Shown: positions 19,473 through 29,878 of the stretch, piece after piece | How the letters are laid out: every line of letters begins with the position of its first letter | Numbering within the stretch: the first letter of the stretch is position 1 | Assembly (NCBI RefSeq): GCF_000332995.1 | Contig: NZ_BANS01000004.1 | Span: forward strand, 1-64,000 | Direction of reading: 5' to 3' | Length of the DNA: 64,000 bases | From: Gordonia amicalis NBRC 100051 = JCM 11271 | GTDB taxonomy: Bacteria; Actinomycetota; Actinomycetes; Mycobacteriales; Mycobacteriaceae | Made by a program: the position numbers and the translations under genes | Notes under the pieces: generated by a model | Told to the model about the DNA's origin: nothing | The model's input: the letters and a program-made list of their open reading frames with translations, nothing else | Database searches by the model: none

Positions 19473-20951
19473 ATGACCAGTAGTGAAGCCGTACGAGTCC
19501 GATTCTGTCCGTCACCGACCGGTACACCCCATGTCGGACTCGTACGGACCGCGCTGTTCAACTTCGCCCAGGCGCGTCATGACGGTGGAACCTTCGTGTT
19601 CCGCATCGAGGACACCGACTCCTCCCGTGACAGCGAGGAGTCCTACCTGGCCATCCTCGATGCCCTGCGGTGGCTCGGAATGGACTGGGACGAGGGACCC
19701 GAGGTCGGTGGACCCTACGGTCCCTACCGTCAGTCGGAGCGTCGTGACATCCACGCCGGCGTCGTCGCACGCCTTCTCGAGGCGGGGGAGGCCTACGAGG
19801 CCTTCTCCACCCCCGAGGAGGTCGAGGCGCGTCACAAGGCGGCCGGACGTGATCCCAAGTTGGGCTACGACAACTTCGATCGCGACCTCACCGACGAACA
19901 GCGCGCGGCCTACCGCGCCGAAGGTCGCAAACCGGTTGTGCGCCTGCGGATGCCGGACACCGATCTCTCCTGGGACGACCTGGTCCGCGGTACGACGACG
20001 ATCAAGGCGGGCACCGTTCCGGACTTCGCGCTGACGCGTGCGTCGGGCGACCCGCTGTACACCCTGGTCAATCCCGTGGACGACGCCATGATGAAGATCA
20101 CCCACGTGCTGCGTGGCGAAGATCTCCTCTCGTCGACGCCGCGTCAGCTCGCGCTGTACGAGGCACTCATCCGCATCGGTGTCGCAGAGTTCGTCCCGGA
20201 GTTCGGCCATCTCCCGTTCGTGATGGGCGAGGGCAATAAGAAGCTGTCCAAGCGCGACCCGCAGTCGAACCTCTTCCATCACCGCGACCGTGGATTCATC
20301 CCGGAAGGCCTGCTCAACTACCTCGCGCTGCTCGGCTGGGGCTACTCCAGCGACACCGATGTCTTCTCACTCGACGAGATGATCGCCGCTTTCGATGTGC
20401 GGCAGGTGAACTCGAATCCGGCGCGCTTCGATCAGAAGAAGGCCGACGCGATCAACGCCGAGCACATCCGCCGGCTCGAGACCGATGACTTCACTGCGCG
20501 CCTCAAGGAGTTCCTGATCGGTCACGGACACCTGTCGGAGCCGGTCGACGATGTGAGATTCGCCGCACTCGCCGAACTCGTGCAGACGCGCATCCAGGTA
20601 CTCGCCGACGCCTGGGACCTCATCAAGTTCGTCTACGTGTCCGACGACGAGTTCACGATCGACGAGAAGGCCGCGAGCAAGAACCTGGGAGCCGACGCAG
20701 TGGCCGTTCTCGACGCCGCCATCGCCGCCATCGAGCCGTTGACGTCCTGGACCACCCAGGAGCTGCAGGACGCCCTCAACGCGGCTCTGGTCGACGGTAT
20801 GGAGCTCAAGCCACGTAAGGCGTTCGGTCCGGTGCGCGTCGCCGTCACCGGTTCGCAGGTGAGTCCGCCGCTCTTCGAGTCGATGGAGATCCTCGGTCGC
20901 GACAAGACCCTCGCCCGTCTGGCCGCGGCTCGTGAGATCGCTGCGAAATAG
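19473..20951 (+). CDS. gltX: Glutamyl-tRNA synthetase
   Basis: A class I aminoacyl-tRNA synthetase of 492 residues. The HIGH motif appears as HVGL at 20-23 and the KMSKS motif as KLSKR at 257-261, both normal for actinobacterial GluRS. The anticodon-binding domain occupies the last third. It is a non-discriminating enzyme by inference, charging tRNA-Gln with Glu for GatCAB to correct. Its closest downstream genes are tRNA-Gln and tRNA-Glu, its own substrates, 86 bp and 212 bp away. Confidence 0.97.
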   Translation: MTSSEAVRVRFCPSPTGTPHVGLVRTALFNFAQARHDGGTFVFRIEDTDSSRDSEESYLAILDALRWLGMDWDEGPEVGGPYGPYRQSERRDIHAGVVARLLEAGEAYEAFSTPEEVEARHKAAGRDPKLGYDNFDRDLTDEQRAAYRAEGRKPVVRLRMPDTDLSWDDLVRGTTTIKAGTVPDFALTRASGDPLYTLVNPVDDAMMKITHVLRGEDLLSSTPRQLALYEALIRIGVAEFVPEFGHLPFVMGEGNKKLSKRDPQSNLFHHRDRGFIPEGLLNYLALLGWGYSSDTDVFSLDEMIAAFDVRQVNSNPARFDQKKADAINAEHIRRLETDDFTARLKEFLIGHGHLSEPVDDVRFAALAELVQTRIQVLADAWDLIKFVYVSDDEFTIDEKAASKNLGADAVAVLDAAIAAIEPLTSWTTQELQDALNAALVDGMELKPRKAFGPVRVAVTGSQVSPPLFESMEILGRDKTLARLAAAREIAAK

Positions 20952-20968
20952 GCCTCTGAACTGCACGT

Positions 20969-20999
20969 TTGTGGACTTCCGGTAACCCTTTGCTATTGT
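20969..20999 (+). promoter_or_regulatory. Possible promoter of the tRNA pair
   Basis: TTGTGG (20969-20974) and TATTGT (20994-20999) are 19 bp apart, ahead of an AT-rich hairpin (CTTTTCC/GGAAAAG, 21011-21028). Spacing is longer than ideal. Confidence 0.35.
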
Positions 21000-21037
21000 C
21001 TTTCTCGGCACTTTTCCTCAGGGAAAAGGGAAGTCCG

Positions 21038-21109
21038 TGGGGTATGGTGTAATTGGCAACACAGCTGATTCTGGTTCAGCCATTCTAGGTTCGAGTCCTG
21101 GTACCCCAG
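21038..21109 (+). tRNA. tRNA-Gln (anticodon CTG)
   Basis: A 72-base cloverleaf with acceptor stem TGGGGTA/TACCCCA, anticodon stem GCTGA/TCAGC with loop TTCTGGT (anticodon CTG) and T-arm containing GGTTCGAGTCC. The acceptor begins with T, as usual for tRNA-Gln. CCA is not encoded. Confidence 0.95.
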
Positions 21110-21163
21110 CGAACTGAATGAGTTCGAGACCGTGCTAGGGTCTTGATCGCAACAAAGTTCCAA

Positions 21164-21236
21164 GGCCCCGTCGTCTAGCGGCCTAGGACGCCGCCCTCTC
21201 AAGGCGGTAGCGCGGGTTCGAATCCCGTCGGGGCTA
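21164..21236 (+). tRNA. tRNA-Glu (anticodon CTC)
   Basis: A 73-base cloverleaf: acceptor GGCCCCG/CGGGGCT with a G-U first pair, D-arm GTCTAGCGGCCTAGGAC, anticodon loop CTCTCAA (anticodon CTC), T-loop TTCGAAT, discriminator A. CCA is not encoded. Confidence 0.95.
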
Positions 21237-21860
21237 CAGAAACACCCTCCCTCTGCATCGCAGCGGGAGGGTGTTTTTCTTTGTGGTGCAGACGATCTCG
21301 CCCGTGTTGCGATGATCACATCGCGACACGGGCGAGGGGGATCCGCCTATCGGGTGGGCGGATTCACAGGACTGGGCGGTGCTTCCCGACGCCGGCATCT
21401 CCGGGATACCGAGTTTGCGGTGATCCCACGAACGGGTGCGTGTGGGCACCAGACGGACGGCCACACGCTTGTGCATCATCTGCTCGACGAAGGGGCGCGA
21501 TTCCTCAGTGTAGGGCGCCGTGTAGCGCTCCCAGACGCTGATCCCGACCTTCAGGCAGGAGTCGGGGTCGTCGAGGATCTCGGCGGTCCCCTCGAAGCTC
21601 ACGCCCCGCAGCGTGTCGTAGGTGTCGCCGTCCTCGATCATCACCGTGCAGCGGTTGTTGCGGCGGAGGTTGACCGCCTTCTGCGACTTCGACTTCGTCT
21701 CGAACCAGATCTCGCCGTCGATGACCCCGTACCACATGGCGACGAGGTGGATGCCACCGTCGGGGCCCGTGGTGGCGAGGGTGGCCGTGCGGCTGCGCGC
21801 GACGAATTCCTCGATCTCGGCGTCGGACATGACGATCTGGTTGCGTTGGTTGACTCCCAT
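21234..21860 (-). CDS. PPOX/F420-type FMN-binding split-barrel protein with run-on C-terminus
   Basis: Residues 1 to about 162 form a split beta-barrel flavin/F420-binding protein like M. tuberculosis Rv2991 (SRTATLATTGPDGGIHLVAM, then GVSFEGTAEIL and RTRSWDHRKLGIP). The family normally ends near GSTA, here at about base 21374. Instead the frame stays open for about 46 more residues, through its own terminator hairpin (21297-21336) and the tRNA terminator, stopping at TAG 21236-21234 inside the tRNA-Glu 3' end. This looks like loss of the normal stop by substitution or a small indel. ATG 21860 fits the family. The redox substrate is unknown; fbiD for F420 synthesis is 8 kb away. Confidence 0.8.
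   Translation of the reverse strand: MGVNQRNQIVMSDAEIEEFVARSRTATLATTGPDGGIHLVAMWYGVIDGEIWFETKSKSQKAVNLRRNNRCTVMIEDGDTYDTLRGVSFEGTAEILDDPDSCLKVGISVWERYTAPYTEESRPFVEQMMHKRVAVRLVPTRTRSWDHRKLGIPEMPASGSTAQSCESAHPIGGSPSPVSRCDHRNTGEIVCTTKKNTLPLRCRGRVFL
21242..21283 (+). terminator. Terminator of the tRNA operon
   Basis: ACACCCTCCC (21242-21251) pairs with GGGAGGGTGT (21265-21274), with an inner CTGC/GCAG stem, and runs into TTTTTCTTT. It begins 5 bases after tRNA-Glu. Confidence 0.85.
21297..21336 (-). terminator. Terminator hairpin for the PPOX gene
   Basis: A 17-bp stem (21297-21313 with 21320-21336, one G-U type pair) with a 6-base loop. It lies downstream of where the PPOX family normally stops (about 21374), yet the present reading frame goes through it. 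Confidence 0.6.
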
Positions 21861-21926
21861 GTGACGAAGCTATCCGACCCGTCCGCTGCGCGGAACGGTC
21901 ACGCCGGGAACGCCTGCGGCGGCGGG

Positions 21927-22661
21927 TCAGGCGCGGGAGGTCTGCAGCCGCTTGTGGATCGCATCGGCGGCGGCGAGGAGATCGGCGGCCCAGCGGGCGC
22001 CCGGCCGACGGCCCATGCGGTCGATGGGGCCGGAGACCGAGATCGCGGCGACGACGTCACCGTTGCCGTCGCGCACGGGCGCCGAGACGCTCGCCACGCC
22101 CGCCGCGCGCTCGCCGGCACTCTGGGCCCAGCCGCGGCGTCGGATCTCGTGCAGGGCTCGCTCGCTGAACACGCTGTCGTGCAGCAGCGCGCGCTGCGTC
22201 GCCGGGTCGGCCCAGGCGAGCAGGACCTTGGCTGCGGAGCCGGCGCTCATCGGGAACCGTGTTCCGACGGGCACGGTGTCGCGCAGGCCGGTAGGCGGTT
22301 CCATCGCGGCCACGCACACGCGTTCGGCACCTTCGCGGCGGTAGACCTGGACGGATTCGCCGGTGATGTCACGGAGTCGGGGAAGGACCATCAACGCGGA
22401 CTCGGTCACGGGATCATGGGCGGAGGCGGCGAGTTCGCCCAGCGCCGGCCCCGGTTGCCAGCGTCCGGTGATGTCTCGTGCGAGGAAGCGATGGGTCTCG
22501 AGGCCGACCGCGAGCCGGTGTGCGGTGGCGCGCGGGAGTCCGGTGCGCCCACACAACTCCGAGAGATTGCACGGGGCCTCGGCGATGGCGTGGAGTACCG
22601 CCACGGATTTGTCGAGTACGCCGATTCCGCTGCTGACCGCGGATGCGCTATCCTGTCCCAT
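21927..22661 (-). CDS. ltbR: IclR-family regulator (LtbR/NdgR-like)
   Basis: A 244-residue IclR-type regulator: N-terminal winged helix-turn-helix (LSELCGRTGLPRATAHRLA near residues 33-52) and C-terminal effector domain (from about 85). It is divergent from leuC, the arrangement of LtbR in Corynebacterium glutamicum, which represses leuB, leuCD and trp genes, and of NdgR in Streptomyces. Control of leuCD is therefore likely; the effector is inferred. ATG 22661 follows TAGTAT (minus strand, 22673-22668) by 6 bases, so it is probably leaderless. A GTCC-CATA-GGAC palindrome spans the start codon and could be an autoregulatory site. Confidence 0.88.
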   Translation of the reverse strand: MGQDSASAVSSGIGVLDKSVAVLHAIAEAPCNLSELCGRTGLPRATAHRLAVGLETHRFLARDITGRWQPGPALGELAASAHDPVTESALMVLPRLRDITGESVQVYRREGAERVCVAAMEPPTGLRDTVPVGTRFPMSAGSAAKVLLAWADPATQRALLHDSVFSERALHEIRRRGWAQSAGERAAGVASVSAPVRDGNGDVVAAISVSGPIDRMGRRPGARWAADLLAAADAIHKRLQTSRA

Positions 22662-22667
22662 AGGACG

Positions 22668-22673
22668 ATACTA
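22668..22673 (-). promoter_or_regulatory. -10 element of the IclR regulator, leaderless
   Basis: TAGTAT on the minus strand lies 6 bases before ATG 22661, in the 95-bp gap shared with leuC. Confidence 0.4.
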
Positions 22674-22756
22674 GCTGTCCAAATAGTGAGATGCACGTTT
22701 CAGCGCGAGCTGAGCGCGCACCGTCCGCCGAACCCGAGAAGATATCGAGTGCAGCC

Positions 22757-24193
22757 ATGAGCAACAGCCCAGCCCAGCCGCTAACTCTTGCCGAGAAGGT
22801 CTGGCGCGACCACGTTGTCGTGCCCGGTGAGGCCGATGCGTCCGGAAACAACAATCCGGACCTGATCTACATCGACCTGCATCTCGTCCACGAGGTCACC
22901 AGTCCGCAGGCCTTCGACGGCCTCCGACTGGCGGGTCGCCCCGTGCGACGCCCCGACCTGACGATCGCCACCGAGGATCACAACGTCCCGACGGTCGACA
23001 TCGACAAGCCGATCGCCGATCCGGTGTCGCGCACGCAGGTCGAGACCCTTCGCAAGAACTGCGAGGAGTTCGGTATCCGGCTGCACCCGATGGGAGACGC
23101 CGAACAGGGCATCGTGCACGTGGTCGGTCCGCAGCTGGGTCTGACCCAGCCCGGAATGACCGTGGTGTGCGGTGACAGCCACACGGCCACCCACGGTGCT
23201 TTCGGTGCGATCGCCATGGGGATCGGCACCAGCGAGGTGGAGCACGTCCTCGCGACGCAGACCCTTTCGCTGCGCCCGTTCAAGACGATGGCGATCAACG
23301 TCGACGGCCAACTGCCCCCCGGTGTCACGGCCAAGGATCTGATCCTGGCGATCATCGCGAAGATCGGCACCGGCGGTGGACAGGGCTACGTCCTCGAGTA
23401 CCGCGGCGAGGCGATCCGCAACCTGTCGATGGAAGCGCGGATGACCGTGTGCAACATGTCGATCGAAGCGGGCGCCCGCGCCGGCATGATCGCTCCCGAC
23501 GAGGTCACCTACGAGTTCCTCAAGGGTCGTCCGCACGCTCCGAAGGGTGCCGAATGGGATGCGGCTGTTGAGTATTGGGACAGCCTGCGCACCGACGACG
23601 ACGCCGTCTTCGACGCCGAGGTCCACATCGACGCCGGCGAGTTGACCCCGTTCGTCACCTGGGGGACCAACCCGGGGCAGGGTGCGCCGTTGGGAGCGAC
23701 CGTCCCGGACCCCGCCGACTTCGGTGACGAGGTCGCATCGAGCGCCGCGTCGAAGGCCCTCGAGTACATGGATCTCCAGCCGGGTACGCCGTTGCGTGAC
23801 ATCAAGGTCGACACGGTGTTCGTCGGATCGTGCACCAACGGTCGCATCGAGGACCTGCGCGCGGTCGCCGACATCCTCAAGGGCCGCAAGATCGCCGACG
23901 GCATGCGGATGCTCATCGTGCCCGGTTCGATGCGCGTGCGCGCCCAGGCCGAGGAAGAGGGCCTCGGGGAGGTCTTCCTGAACGCCGGCGCCGAATGGCG
24001 ACAGGCCGGATGCTCGATGTGTCTGGGGATGAACCCGGATCAGCTTGCGCCCGGTGAGCGGTGCGCCTCGACGTCGAACCGCAATTTCGAAGGGCGGCAG
24101 GGCAAGGGCGGACGCACCCACCTGGTGTCACCGGCCGTCGCGGCCGCCACCGCGATCCGCGGGACGCTGTCCGCTCCGGCCGATCTCGGTTGA
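22757..24193 (+). CDS. leuC: 3-isopropylmalate dehydratase large subunit
   Basis: LeuC with LeuD isomerises 2- to 3-isopropylmalate using a [4Fe-4S] cluster. From ATG 22757 the protein has 478 residues, matching the family; the frame opens 22 codons earlier, but those residues have no counterpart. Cluster ligands are C359 (VGSCTNG), C419 and C422 ([10 protein letters not shown]), the aconitase-family spacing. The substrate region EDHNVPT and the [12 protein letters not shown] block are present. It is cotranscribed with leuD and probably repressed by the divergent IclR protein. Confidence 0.96.
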   Translation: MSNSPAQPLTLAEKVWRDHVVVPGEADASGNNNPDLIYIDLHLVHEVTSPQAFDGLRLAGRPVRRPDLTIATEDHNVPTVDIDKPIADPVSRTQVETLRKNCEEFGIRLHPMGDAEQGIVHVVGPQLGLTQPGMTVVCGDSHTATHGAFGAIAMGIGTSEVEHVLATQTLSLRPFKTMAINVDGQLPPGVTAKDLILAIIAKIGTGGGQGYVLEYRGEAIRNLSMEARMTVCNMSIEAGARAGMIAPDEVTYEFLKGRPHAPKGAEWDAAVEYWDSLRTDDDAVFDAEVHIDAGELTPFVTWGTNPGQGAPLGATVPDPADFGDEVASSAASKALEYMDLQPGTPLRDIKVDTVFVGSCTNGRIEDLRAVADILKGRKIADGMRMLIVPGSMRVRAQAEEEGLGEVFLNAGAEWRQAGCSMCLGMNPDQLAPGERCASTSNRNFEGRQGKGGRTHLVSPAVAAATAIRGTLSAPADLG

Positions 24194-24242
24194 GTAACCC
24201 CCAGACCACATTCCAGACAACTTCCGAACAGGGACTTTCATC

Positions 24243-24836
24243 ATGCAGCCGTTCACCGAACACACGGGCATTGGCGTCCCGCTGCGCCGCAGCAACGTCG
24301 ACACCGACCAGATCATCCCGGCCGAATACCTGAAGCGGGTGACCCGCACTGGCTTTGAGGACGGTCTCTTCGCCGGGTGGCGCACCGACCCGGGCTTCAT
24401 CCTCAACAACGAGCCGTGGAGCAACGGCTCCGTTCTGGTCGCCGGGCCGGACTTCGGCACCGGCTCCTCGCGCGAGCACGCGGTATGGGCGCTGTCCGAT
24501 TTCGGGTTCCGCGTGGTGATCTCGTCCCGGTTCGCCGACATCTTCCGCGGGAACGCCGGCAAGGCCGGACTGGTCGCCGCCCAGGTCGAACAGTCCGACG
24601 TCGAGTTGCTGTGGAAGCGACTCGAGGAGAGCCCCGGGATGGAAATCACGGTGAGCCTTGTCGATAAGAGCGTCACGGCAGGAGACCTCGTGGTGCCGTT
24701 GGCAATTGATGACTACACCAGGTGGCGCCTGATTGAGGGTCTCGACGACATCGGATTGACGTTGCGGCAGGTAGACGCGATTTCCGAGTACGAGTCGAAG
24801 CGTCCGTCGTTCAAACCGAGGACTCTCGCGGACTGA
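24243..24836 (+). CDS. leuD: 3-isopropylmalate dehydratase small subunit
   Basis: The 197-residue swivel-domain partner of LeuC. It shows [18 protein letters not shown], the substrate loop [10 protein letters not shown] and the C-terminal [15 protein letters not shown] typical of actinobacterial LeuD. It starts 49 bp after leuC, with AGGGAC upstream of ATG 24243. Completing leucine synthesis in the window requires leuA, which is not here. Confidence 0.96.
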   Translation: MQPFTEHTGIGVPLRRSNVDTDQIIPAEYLKRVTRTGFEDGLFAGWRTDPGFILNNEPWSNGSVLVAGPDFGTGSSREHAVWALSDFGFRVVISSRFADIFRGNAGKAGLVAAQVEQSDVELLWKRLEESPGMEITVSLVDKSVTAGDLVVPLAIDDYTRWRLIEGLDDIGLTLRQVDAISEYESKRPSFKPRTLAD

Positions 24837-25020
24837 CCGGAGACCCCTCTCGGGGCCGCGCGGACGGTCCGGTCCCGCGACGCGGAGACCCTGTGAGCTG
24901 CTATGCGATTTCGCAACACGGCGTCCTAATTGGCGTGGAAGATGGACGTTTTCAAATTCGACGTTTACCGTGTGTGGGTAGCTGGCCGAAAACCGGTCAG
25001 ATCAGCTTGCGGAGGTACTC

Positions 25021-25641
25021 ATGAACAAGGCGGAGCTCATTGATGAGCTGACCAAGAAGCTCGACGCGGATCGCAAGACTGCGACTGAAGCCGTCGAGCT
25101 CGTCGTCGACACGATCGTTCGCGCGGTCAACAAGGGCGAGAGCGTGACGATCACCGGCTTCGGTGTTTTCGAGAAGCGGAAGCGTGCGCCGCGCGTCGCT
25201 CGCAATCCGCGCACCGGCGAGACCGTGAAGGTCCGTGCTACTTCGGTTCCCGCGTTCCGTCCGGGTGCTCAGTTCAAGGCCGTCGTGGCCGGCAAGCAGA
25301 AGCTCGCCGCCACCGGTCCGGCTGTGAAGCGCGGCAGCGGCACCACGGCGGCCAAGAAGGCTGCTCCGGCCAAGAAGACCGCGGCCAAGAAGGCTGCTCC
25401 GGCCAAGAAGACCGCGGCGAAGAAGGCTCCGGCCAAGACCAGGGCGGCCAAGAAGACCACCGCGGCAAAGAAGACCACGGCGGCCAAGAAGACCGCGCCG
25501 GCCAAGAAGACCACGACCGCGGCGAAGAAGGCCGCTCCGGCCAAGAAGGCTGCTCCGGCCAAGAAGACCGCAGCCAAGAAGGCTCCGGCCAAGAAGGCCG
25601 CGGCGAAGAAGGCTCCGGCCAAGAAGTCGACGCGCCGCTGA
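25021..25641 (+). CDS. hupB: HU-family nucleoid protein with Lys/Ala-rich tail
   Basis: Residues 1-90 are a canonical HU domain ([51 protein letters not shown]). Residues 100-206 are an actinobacterial histone-H1-like tail made of PAKK, AAKK and TAAKK units that binds DNA non-specifically and is a site of lysine modification in mycobacteria. The start is well defined by GGAGG 5 bases upstream of ATG 25021. It is monocistronic, with a promoter in the preceding 184-bp gap and a strong terminator after it. The repeat number is likely to vary between strains. Confidence 0.97.
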   Translation: MNKAELIDELTKKLDADRKTATEAVELVVDTIVRAVNKGESVTITGFGVFEKRKRAPRVARNPRTGETVKVRATSVPAFRPGAQFKAVVAGKQKLAATGPAVKRGSGTTAAKKAAPAKKTAAKKAAPAKKTAAKKAPAKTRAAKKTTAAKKTTAAKKTAPAKKTTTAAKKAAPAKKAAPAKKTAAKKAPAKKAAAKKAPAKKSTRR

Positions 25642-25670
25642 AGACCGGCCCGGTAGGGCACACCGCTTTT

Positions 25671-25711
25671 CAGATCAACCCCTGGTGACTTCCCCACCAG
25701 GGGTTGATCTG
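25671..25711. terminator. Bidirectional terminator between hupB and mutT1
   Basis: A perfect 17-bp inverted repeat (25671-25687 with 25695-25711) with a 7-base loop between two convergent genes; CTTTT precedes it on the plus strand. Confidence 0.8.
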
Positions 25712-25726
25712 TGTTCGGAGGGACTC

Positions 25727-26650
25727 TCAGTCGGACGGAAGCGGACTCGCGATGTGATCGGCCGCCACGAGCCGGCCGTCGTGGAGCGAGCACACCCACA
25801 CGCTGCCCTTGCGGTTCGAGGCCTTCGGCAGGGTGATGCCGTCGCGCTCGGCCCACCAGTCCATCAGCGGTGGGATCACCTTGCCCTGACTGCACACCGC
25901 CAGGGTGTCCGGCATTTCGGACGCCAGCTCCCGGATTCGGCGTTGTGCCGCGGTCGGATCCGCGCGATAAACCTCCTCGGAGAGGTCCGGCTCGCTGCAG
26001 GACTCGACACCGAGACGGGAGCGTAGCGGCTCCAGTGTCTGCTCACAGCGCACTCGATCCGCGGAGTGGATCCGTTGCGCACCGAAGGCCAGCAGCAGCG
26101 GGACGAGCGCCGCTGCCTGGGTGCGACCGAGGGCGTCGAGCGGGCGGAGGCGGTCGTCACCTTTGTAAACAGAGCGCCGCCCCGCCTTGGCGTGGCGCAC
26201 CAGCAGCAACGTGTGCAGATCGGCCGGCAGTCGCGTGAACTCGCGCAGAGTTTCGCGATCCAGGTCATAGCTCAGCGTCTTTCGCGCTTTCTCGACCGTG
26301 AGCCAGCGTAATTCGTCGACCTCGTCGTCGGGGGTGAACGCACCGTTGTCGCCTCGCGCGGACCAGTAGCGCACATGCTTGCGCCCCGACCCGAGGTCAT
26401 AGTGAACATCGCCGAGGTGCCGTCCGAGGACGACGTGTTGCCCCGTCTCCTCGGCGATCTCACGGACCGCGGTGTCGACGAGGGTCTCGCCCGGCTCACC
26501 CTTCCCCTTGGGGATGGTCCAGTCGTCGTAGCGCGGCCGATGGACAACGGCGATCTCCAGGTCTTCCGGAGCGGTGGAGCCCGACGTACCCGGCCGCCAG
26601 ACGACGGCGCCGGCGGCCCACACACTTTTCCGAGGGACCGTCTTCGTCAT
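25727..26650 (-). CDS. mutT1: MutT1-type Nudix hydrolase fused to histidine phosphatase
   Basis: A 307-residue two-domain protein. The N-terminal Nudix domain carries the box GEPGETLVDTAVREIAEETG (about residues 52-71); the C-terminal half is a histidine phosphatase domain starting LLLVRHAKAG. In mycobacteria MutT1 sanitises 8-oxo-dGTP/8-oxo-GTP and hydrolyses diadenosine polyphosphates, with the second domain completing dephosphorylation. Its position after hupB and before ppk matches Rv2985. The start ATG 26650 is 40 bp from the ppk stop, so the two are probably one transcript. Confidence 0.92.
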   Translation of the reverse strand: MTKTVPRKSVWAAGAVVWRPGTSGSTAPEDLEIAVVHRPRYDDWTIPKGKGEPGETLVDTAVREIAEETGQHVVLGRHLGDVHYDLGSGRKHVRYWSARGDNGAFTPDDEVDELRWLTVEKARKTLSYDLDRETLREFTRLPADLHTLLLVRHAKAGRRSVYKGDDRLRPLDALGRTQAAALVPLLLAFGAQRIHSADRVRCEQTLEPLRSRLGVESCSEPDLSEEVYRADPTAAQRRIRELASEMPDTLAVCSQGKVIPPLMDWWAERDGITLPKASNRKGSVWVCSLHDGRLVAADHIASPLPSD

Positions 26651-26690
26651 CGGGAATCGCTGTCCGGATGCGGGGCCAAGGCGGAGCCGG

Positions 26691-28889
26691 TCACGAATTG
26701 ATCTCCGGCCGACGACGATTGCGGCGCATCATCTGTCGCTGATGGTCGCGGACCTCCTCGCCCGCGGCAGGGGAGGCCACCCAACTGCCGTCGGTCTGCA
26801 AGACCCAGCATCGCGTGCGCGGGTCGAGCGCCGAGGCGAAGATGTCGCCGAGTTCACCGGCGAGGCGCTTGTCGCGCACGTTCACCATCACCTCGATCCG
26901 ACGATCCAGGTTGCGATGCATCATGTCGGCGCTGCCGATCCAATACTCGTTCTGGGCACCGAAATGCAGGATGCGGGAATGCTCGAGGAACTGGCCGAGG
27001 ATCGACCGGACGTGGATGTTGTCGCTGACGCCGGCAATCCCCGGACGCAGAGCGCTGATGCCGCGGACCACGACATCGACCGGGACCCCTTCCTGCGAGG
27101 CCCGGTACAGCGCGTCGATCACCTGCTCGTCGACCAATGCATTGGCCTTGAGCTGCACGCGAGCGCGGTCGTCGCCCGCGCGGAAGAGTTCGATCTCGCG
27201 GTGGATGCGCTCGATGATGCCCGCCCGGATGCCCTGGGGGGCAACGAGGATGTTGCGGTACTCCTTCTTGCGTGAATACCCGGTCAAGGTGTTGAACAGG
27301 TCCGTCAGGTCCGCGCCGATGTCGGGGGCGGCCGTGAGCAGGCCCACGTCCTCGTACAGCCGCGCGGTCTTCGGGTTGTAGTTGCCGGTACCGATGTGGC
27401 AGTAGCGCTTGATCGTCGAGCCCTCGCGGCGGACCACCAGACATGTCTTGCAGTGCGTCTTGAGCCCCACCAGTCCATAGACGACGTGGACACCGGCCTG
27501 CTCGAGTTTGCGCGCCCACTTGATGTTGGCCTGCTCGTCGAAGCGTGCCTTGATCTCCACCAGCGCCACGACCTGTTTGCCCGCCTCGGCGGCATCGATG
27601 AGCGCATTGACGATCGGGGAATCACCCGAGGTGCGGTAGAGGGTCTGCTTGATCGCGAGAACCTGTGGGTCGGCCGCCGCCTGTTCGATGAACCGTTGCA
27701 CGCTCGTGGAGAACGAATCGTACGGGTGATGAACGAGGACGTCGCCCTCGCGCAACGTCGAGAAGACACTCTTGGGTGTCTCGCGCTCGCCGAACGCCGG
27801 GTGGGTGGCCGGCACGAACGGACGATCCTTCAGATGCGGCCGATCCAGGTCGTAGATCTCGAAAAGCGATGACAGATCGAGCAGACCGGGCACCTGGATG
27901 ACATCGGCCGGGTTGACGTCGAGCTCGCGCAGCAACAGCTCGAGCATGTGCTCGCTCATGTCGTCGGCCACCTCGAGACGCACCGGTGAACCGAACCGGC
28001 GTCGGGCGAGTTCACGCTCGAGGGCCTGCAGGAGGTCCTCGTCGCGGTCCTCCTCGACCTCGAAATCGGCGTTTCGGGTGATCCGGAAGGCATGATGTTC
28101 AACTACTTCCATGCCCGGGAACAACGTGCCGAGATTGGCCGCGATGAGATGTTCCATCGGCAGGAACACCGCGCTCTTCGTGTGCGTCCCGTCGTCCGGG
28201 CCGCGGTAGGGCGCGAGCTGATCGACCCGGATGAAGCGGTTCACGTTGTCCGGGACCTTCACTCGGGCGAAGTGCTCGCCGCTCTCGTTGATGTCCTTGA
28301 CGGTCACCGCGAGATTCAGCGACAGGCCACTGATGTAGGGGAACGGGTGAGCCGGGTCGACCGCGAGCGGGGTGAGGACGGGGAAGACCTCGTCCTGGAA
28401 GTAGTCGACCATCCGGGCACGCTGGTCATCGGTGAGCTGTGACCAGGACACGACATAGATGTCGTTGTCGGCCAATGCCGGTCGGACCGAGTCGAGGAAG
28501 ACGCGGGCGTGACGGTCGGCGATGCTCTGGGTCCGCCCGGCGATGCGCATCAGCTGCTCCCGCGGGGAGAGTCCGTCTGCCGATCGGACCGACAGGCCCG
28601 TCTCGTCGCGGCGTTTGAGGCCCGCGACCCGGACCATGAAGAACTCATCGAGGTTGGAGGCGAAGATGGCGAGAAACTTCGCGCGTTCGAGCAACGGCAG
28701 CGAGGTGTCCTCGGCGAGTGCCAGCACCCGGGAGTTGAAGTCGAGCCAACTCAATTCTCGGTTGAGATACCGATCCTCGGGCAGGTCCGCGGACTCGTCG
28801 GGGACGAGCGTTGCGGCCGGCGGGGCATTGGGGATCGGCGTGGTCGTGACCGTGGCGGTCGTCGATGAGGTGTCGTCGGCAGGGCTCAC
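26691..28889 (-). CDS. ppk: Polyphosphate kinase 1
   Basis: PPK1 (732 residues) reversibly polymerises ATP gamma-phosphate into inorganic polyphosphate. The N-terminal domain begins [17 protein letters not shown]; the two PLD-like domains carry [16 protein letters not shown] and the autophosphorylated-His region [23 protein letters not shown] 28889 is the best start: an upstream ATG is out of frame. It matches Rv2984 in order and length (742 residues there). With mutT1 it forms a nucleotide/phosphate housekeeping pair. Confidence 0.96.
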   Translation of the reverse strand: MSPADDTSSTTATVTTTPIPNAPPAATLVPDESADLPEDRYLNRELSWLDFNSRVLALAEDTSLPLLERAKFLAIFASNLDEFFMVRVAGLKRRDETGLSVRSADGLSPREQLMRIAGRTQSIADRHARVFLDSVRPALADNDIYVVSWSQLTDDQRARMVDYFQDEVFPVLTPLAVDPAHPFPYISGLSLNLAVTVKDINESGEHFARVKVPDNVNRFIRVDQLAPYRGPDDGTHTKSAVFLPMEHLIAANLGTLFPGMEVVEHHAFRITRNADFEVEEDRDEDLLQALERELARRRFGSPVRLEVADDMSEHMLELLLRELDVNPADVIQVPGLLDLSSLFEIYDLDRPHLKDRPFVPATHPAFGERETPKSVFSTLREGDVLVHHPYDSFSTSVQRFIEQAAADPQVLAIKQTLYRTSGDSPIVNALIDAAEAGKQVVALVEIKARFDEQANIKWARKLEQAGVHVVYGLVGLKTHCKTCLVVRREGSTIKRYCHIGTGNYNPKTARLYEDVGLLTAAPDIGADLTDLFNTLTGYSRKKEYRNILVAPQGIRAGIIERIHREIELFRAGDDRARVQLKANALVDEQVIDALYRASQEGVPVDVVVRGISALRPGIAGVSDNIHVRSILGQFLEHSRILHFGAQNEYWIGSADMMHRNLDRRIEVMVNVRDKRLAGELGDIFASALDPRTRCWVLQTDGSWVASPAAGEEVRDHQRQMMRRNRRRPEINS

Positions 28890-29003
28890 CCATCAATGAT
28901 GACCCATACTCGGAGCCCGTGGCATGAGCAGGACCCGTGAACCCCGTCGTCCACGGCACGATGTCCCTGTCGCCGTCACACGACAAGCGGAGTCATGCGG
29001 CAG

Positions 29004-29792
29004 TCACAGACGACGCAGAGCCTCGGCGGTGTGGGGGCCGATGCCGAGTGCGCGTGCGGCGACGAGATCGGTTGCGGTGTCGACGTCTGTGCGCAGATCG
29101 ATCCACCGGGTGTGTGCGGGGTCGAGTTCGACGGCGCCGGCGGCCCGGTGCGCAGCCGCCGAACCCGGGCCGAATCGAGGTGCGTCGTCGAGAGCACCGG
29201 TCTCGTCGGGGAGGAGATTGCCGTGCAGGAGAACCGTGCCGGTACCGTCGCGGTCGGTCAGGAAGCTGAGACGGTGTGCCGGCGCCTCCCGCAGGACCGC
29301 GCGCAGCGAATCGCTGGTCGCGGCCGGCAGGTCGGCCTGCACGAACACCAGCCGCGTCGAATCCGGCCATGTCTCACGGGCCCACCGCGCACCGTGGCCG
29401 AAGGCGCTGTTGAGGCCCGAACCGGTCGTGGGCGAGTCCACCTCGGGTAGTCCGTGCGTGCCCGCCCGTCGCGCCGCGTCAAGTACCTCGTCGTCCGGAC
29501 TGACGACCACCACTCTCGAGACGCCGGCACCTCGAAGGGCCTCGACGGTGTCGAGAAACATCGCCAGGACAAGAGAGCCCCGCGTGGTCGGTTCGTCGTG
29601 GCCGGTGGCGGCCGACAGCGTGGCCACCAGCCGCGACTTCGCGCGCTGGAGACTCTTGACGGCCAGCACGGCCGCGACCGTCGCCCCGCCGGCCGCGGGG
29701 CTCCCCGTGGCGGCGCTGAGGTCGACGCTCATGTCGACGGCGCTGTGGTCCATGCTGACCATCATGGTGCACCGCGCGATGGTGGGTGACAT
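29004..29792 (-). CDS. fbiD: Phosphoenolpyruvate guanylyltransferase (F420 biosynthesis)
   Basis: The FbiD/CofC family activates phosphoenolpyruvate (in actinobacteria) with GTP to make the side-chain precursor of coenzyme F420. The nucleotidyltransferase fold shows AVLAVKSLQRAKSRL, VVVVSPDDEVLDAA, TTGSGLNSAFGHGA, VFVQADLPAAT and DRDGTGTVLL. Length is 262 residues from ATG 29792, longer at the N-terminus than Rv2983; internal ATGs at 29765 and 29753 are possible and no start has a convincing ribosome site. It is divergent from gpsA. It is the F420-synthesis gene nearest the PPOX/F420-type gene at 21.2-21.9 kb. Confidence 0.88.
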   Translation of the reverse strand: MSPTIARCTMMVSMDHSAVDMSVDLSAATGSPAAGGATVAAVLAVKSLQRAKSRLVATLSAATGHDEPTTRGSLVLAMFLDTVEALRGAGVSRVVVVSPDDEVLDAARRAGTHGLPEVDSPTTGSGLNSAFGHGARWARETWPDSTRLVFVQADLPAATSDSLRAVLREAPAHRLSFLTDRDGTGTVLLHGNLLPDETGALDDAPRFGPGSAAAHRAAGAVELDPAHTRWIDLRTDVDTATDLVAARALGIGPHTAEALRRL

Positions 29793-29878
29793 TCCGGGTC
29801 GGTCAGCCGGTGCGTGGCATTAGGGTGGGCAGGTAGTCGTTCGGTCCGAAGAGACGGACCCGGGGCAGGAGGAGTGCG

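Noticed and set aside
21312-22760. Plus-strand 482-codon open frame
   Set aside because: It lies opposite the PPOX and IclR genes, both with clear family motifs; the frame is a high-GC shadow.
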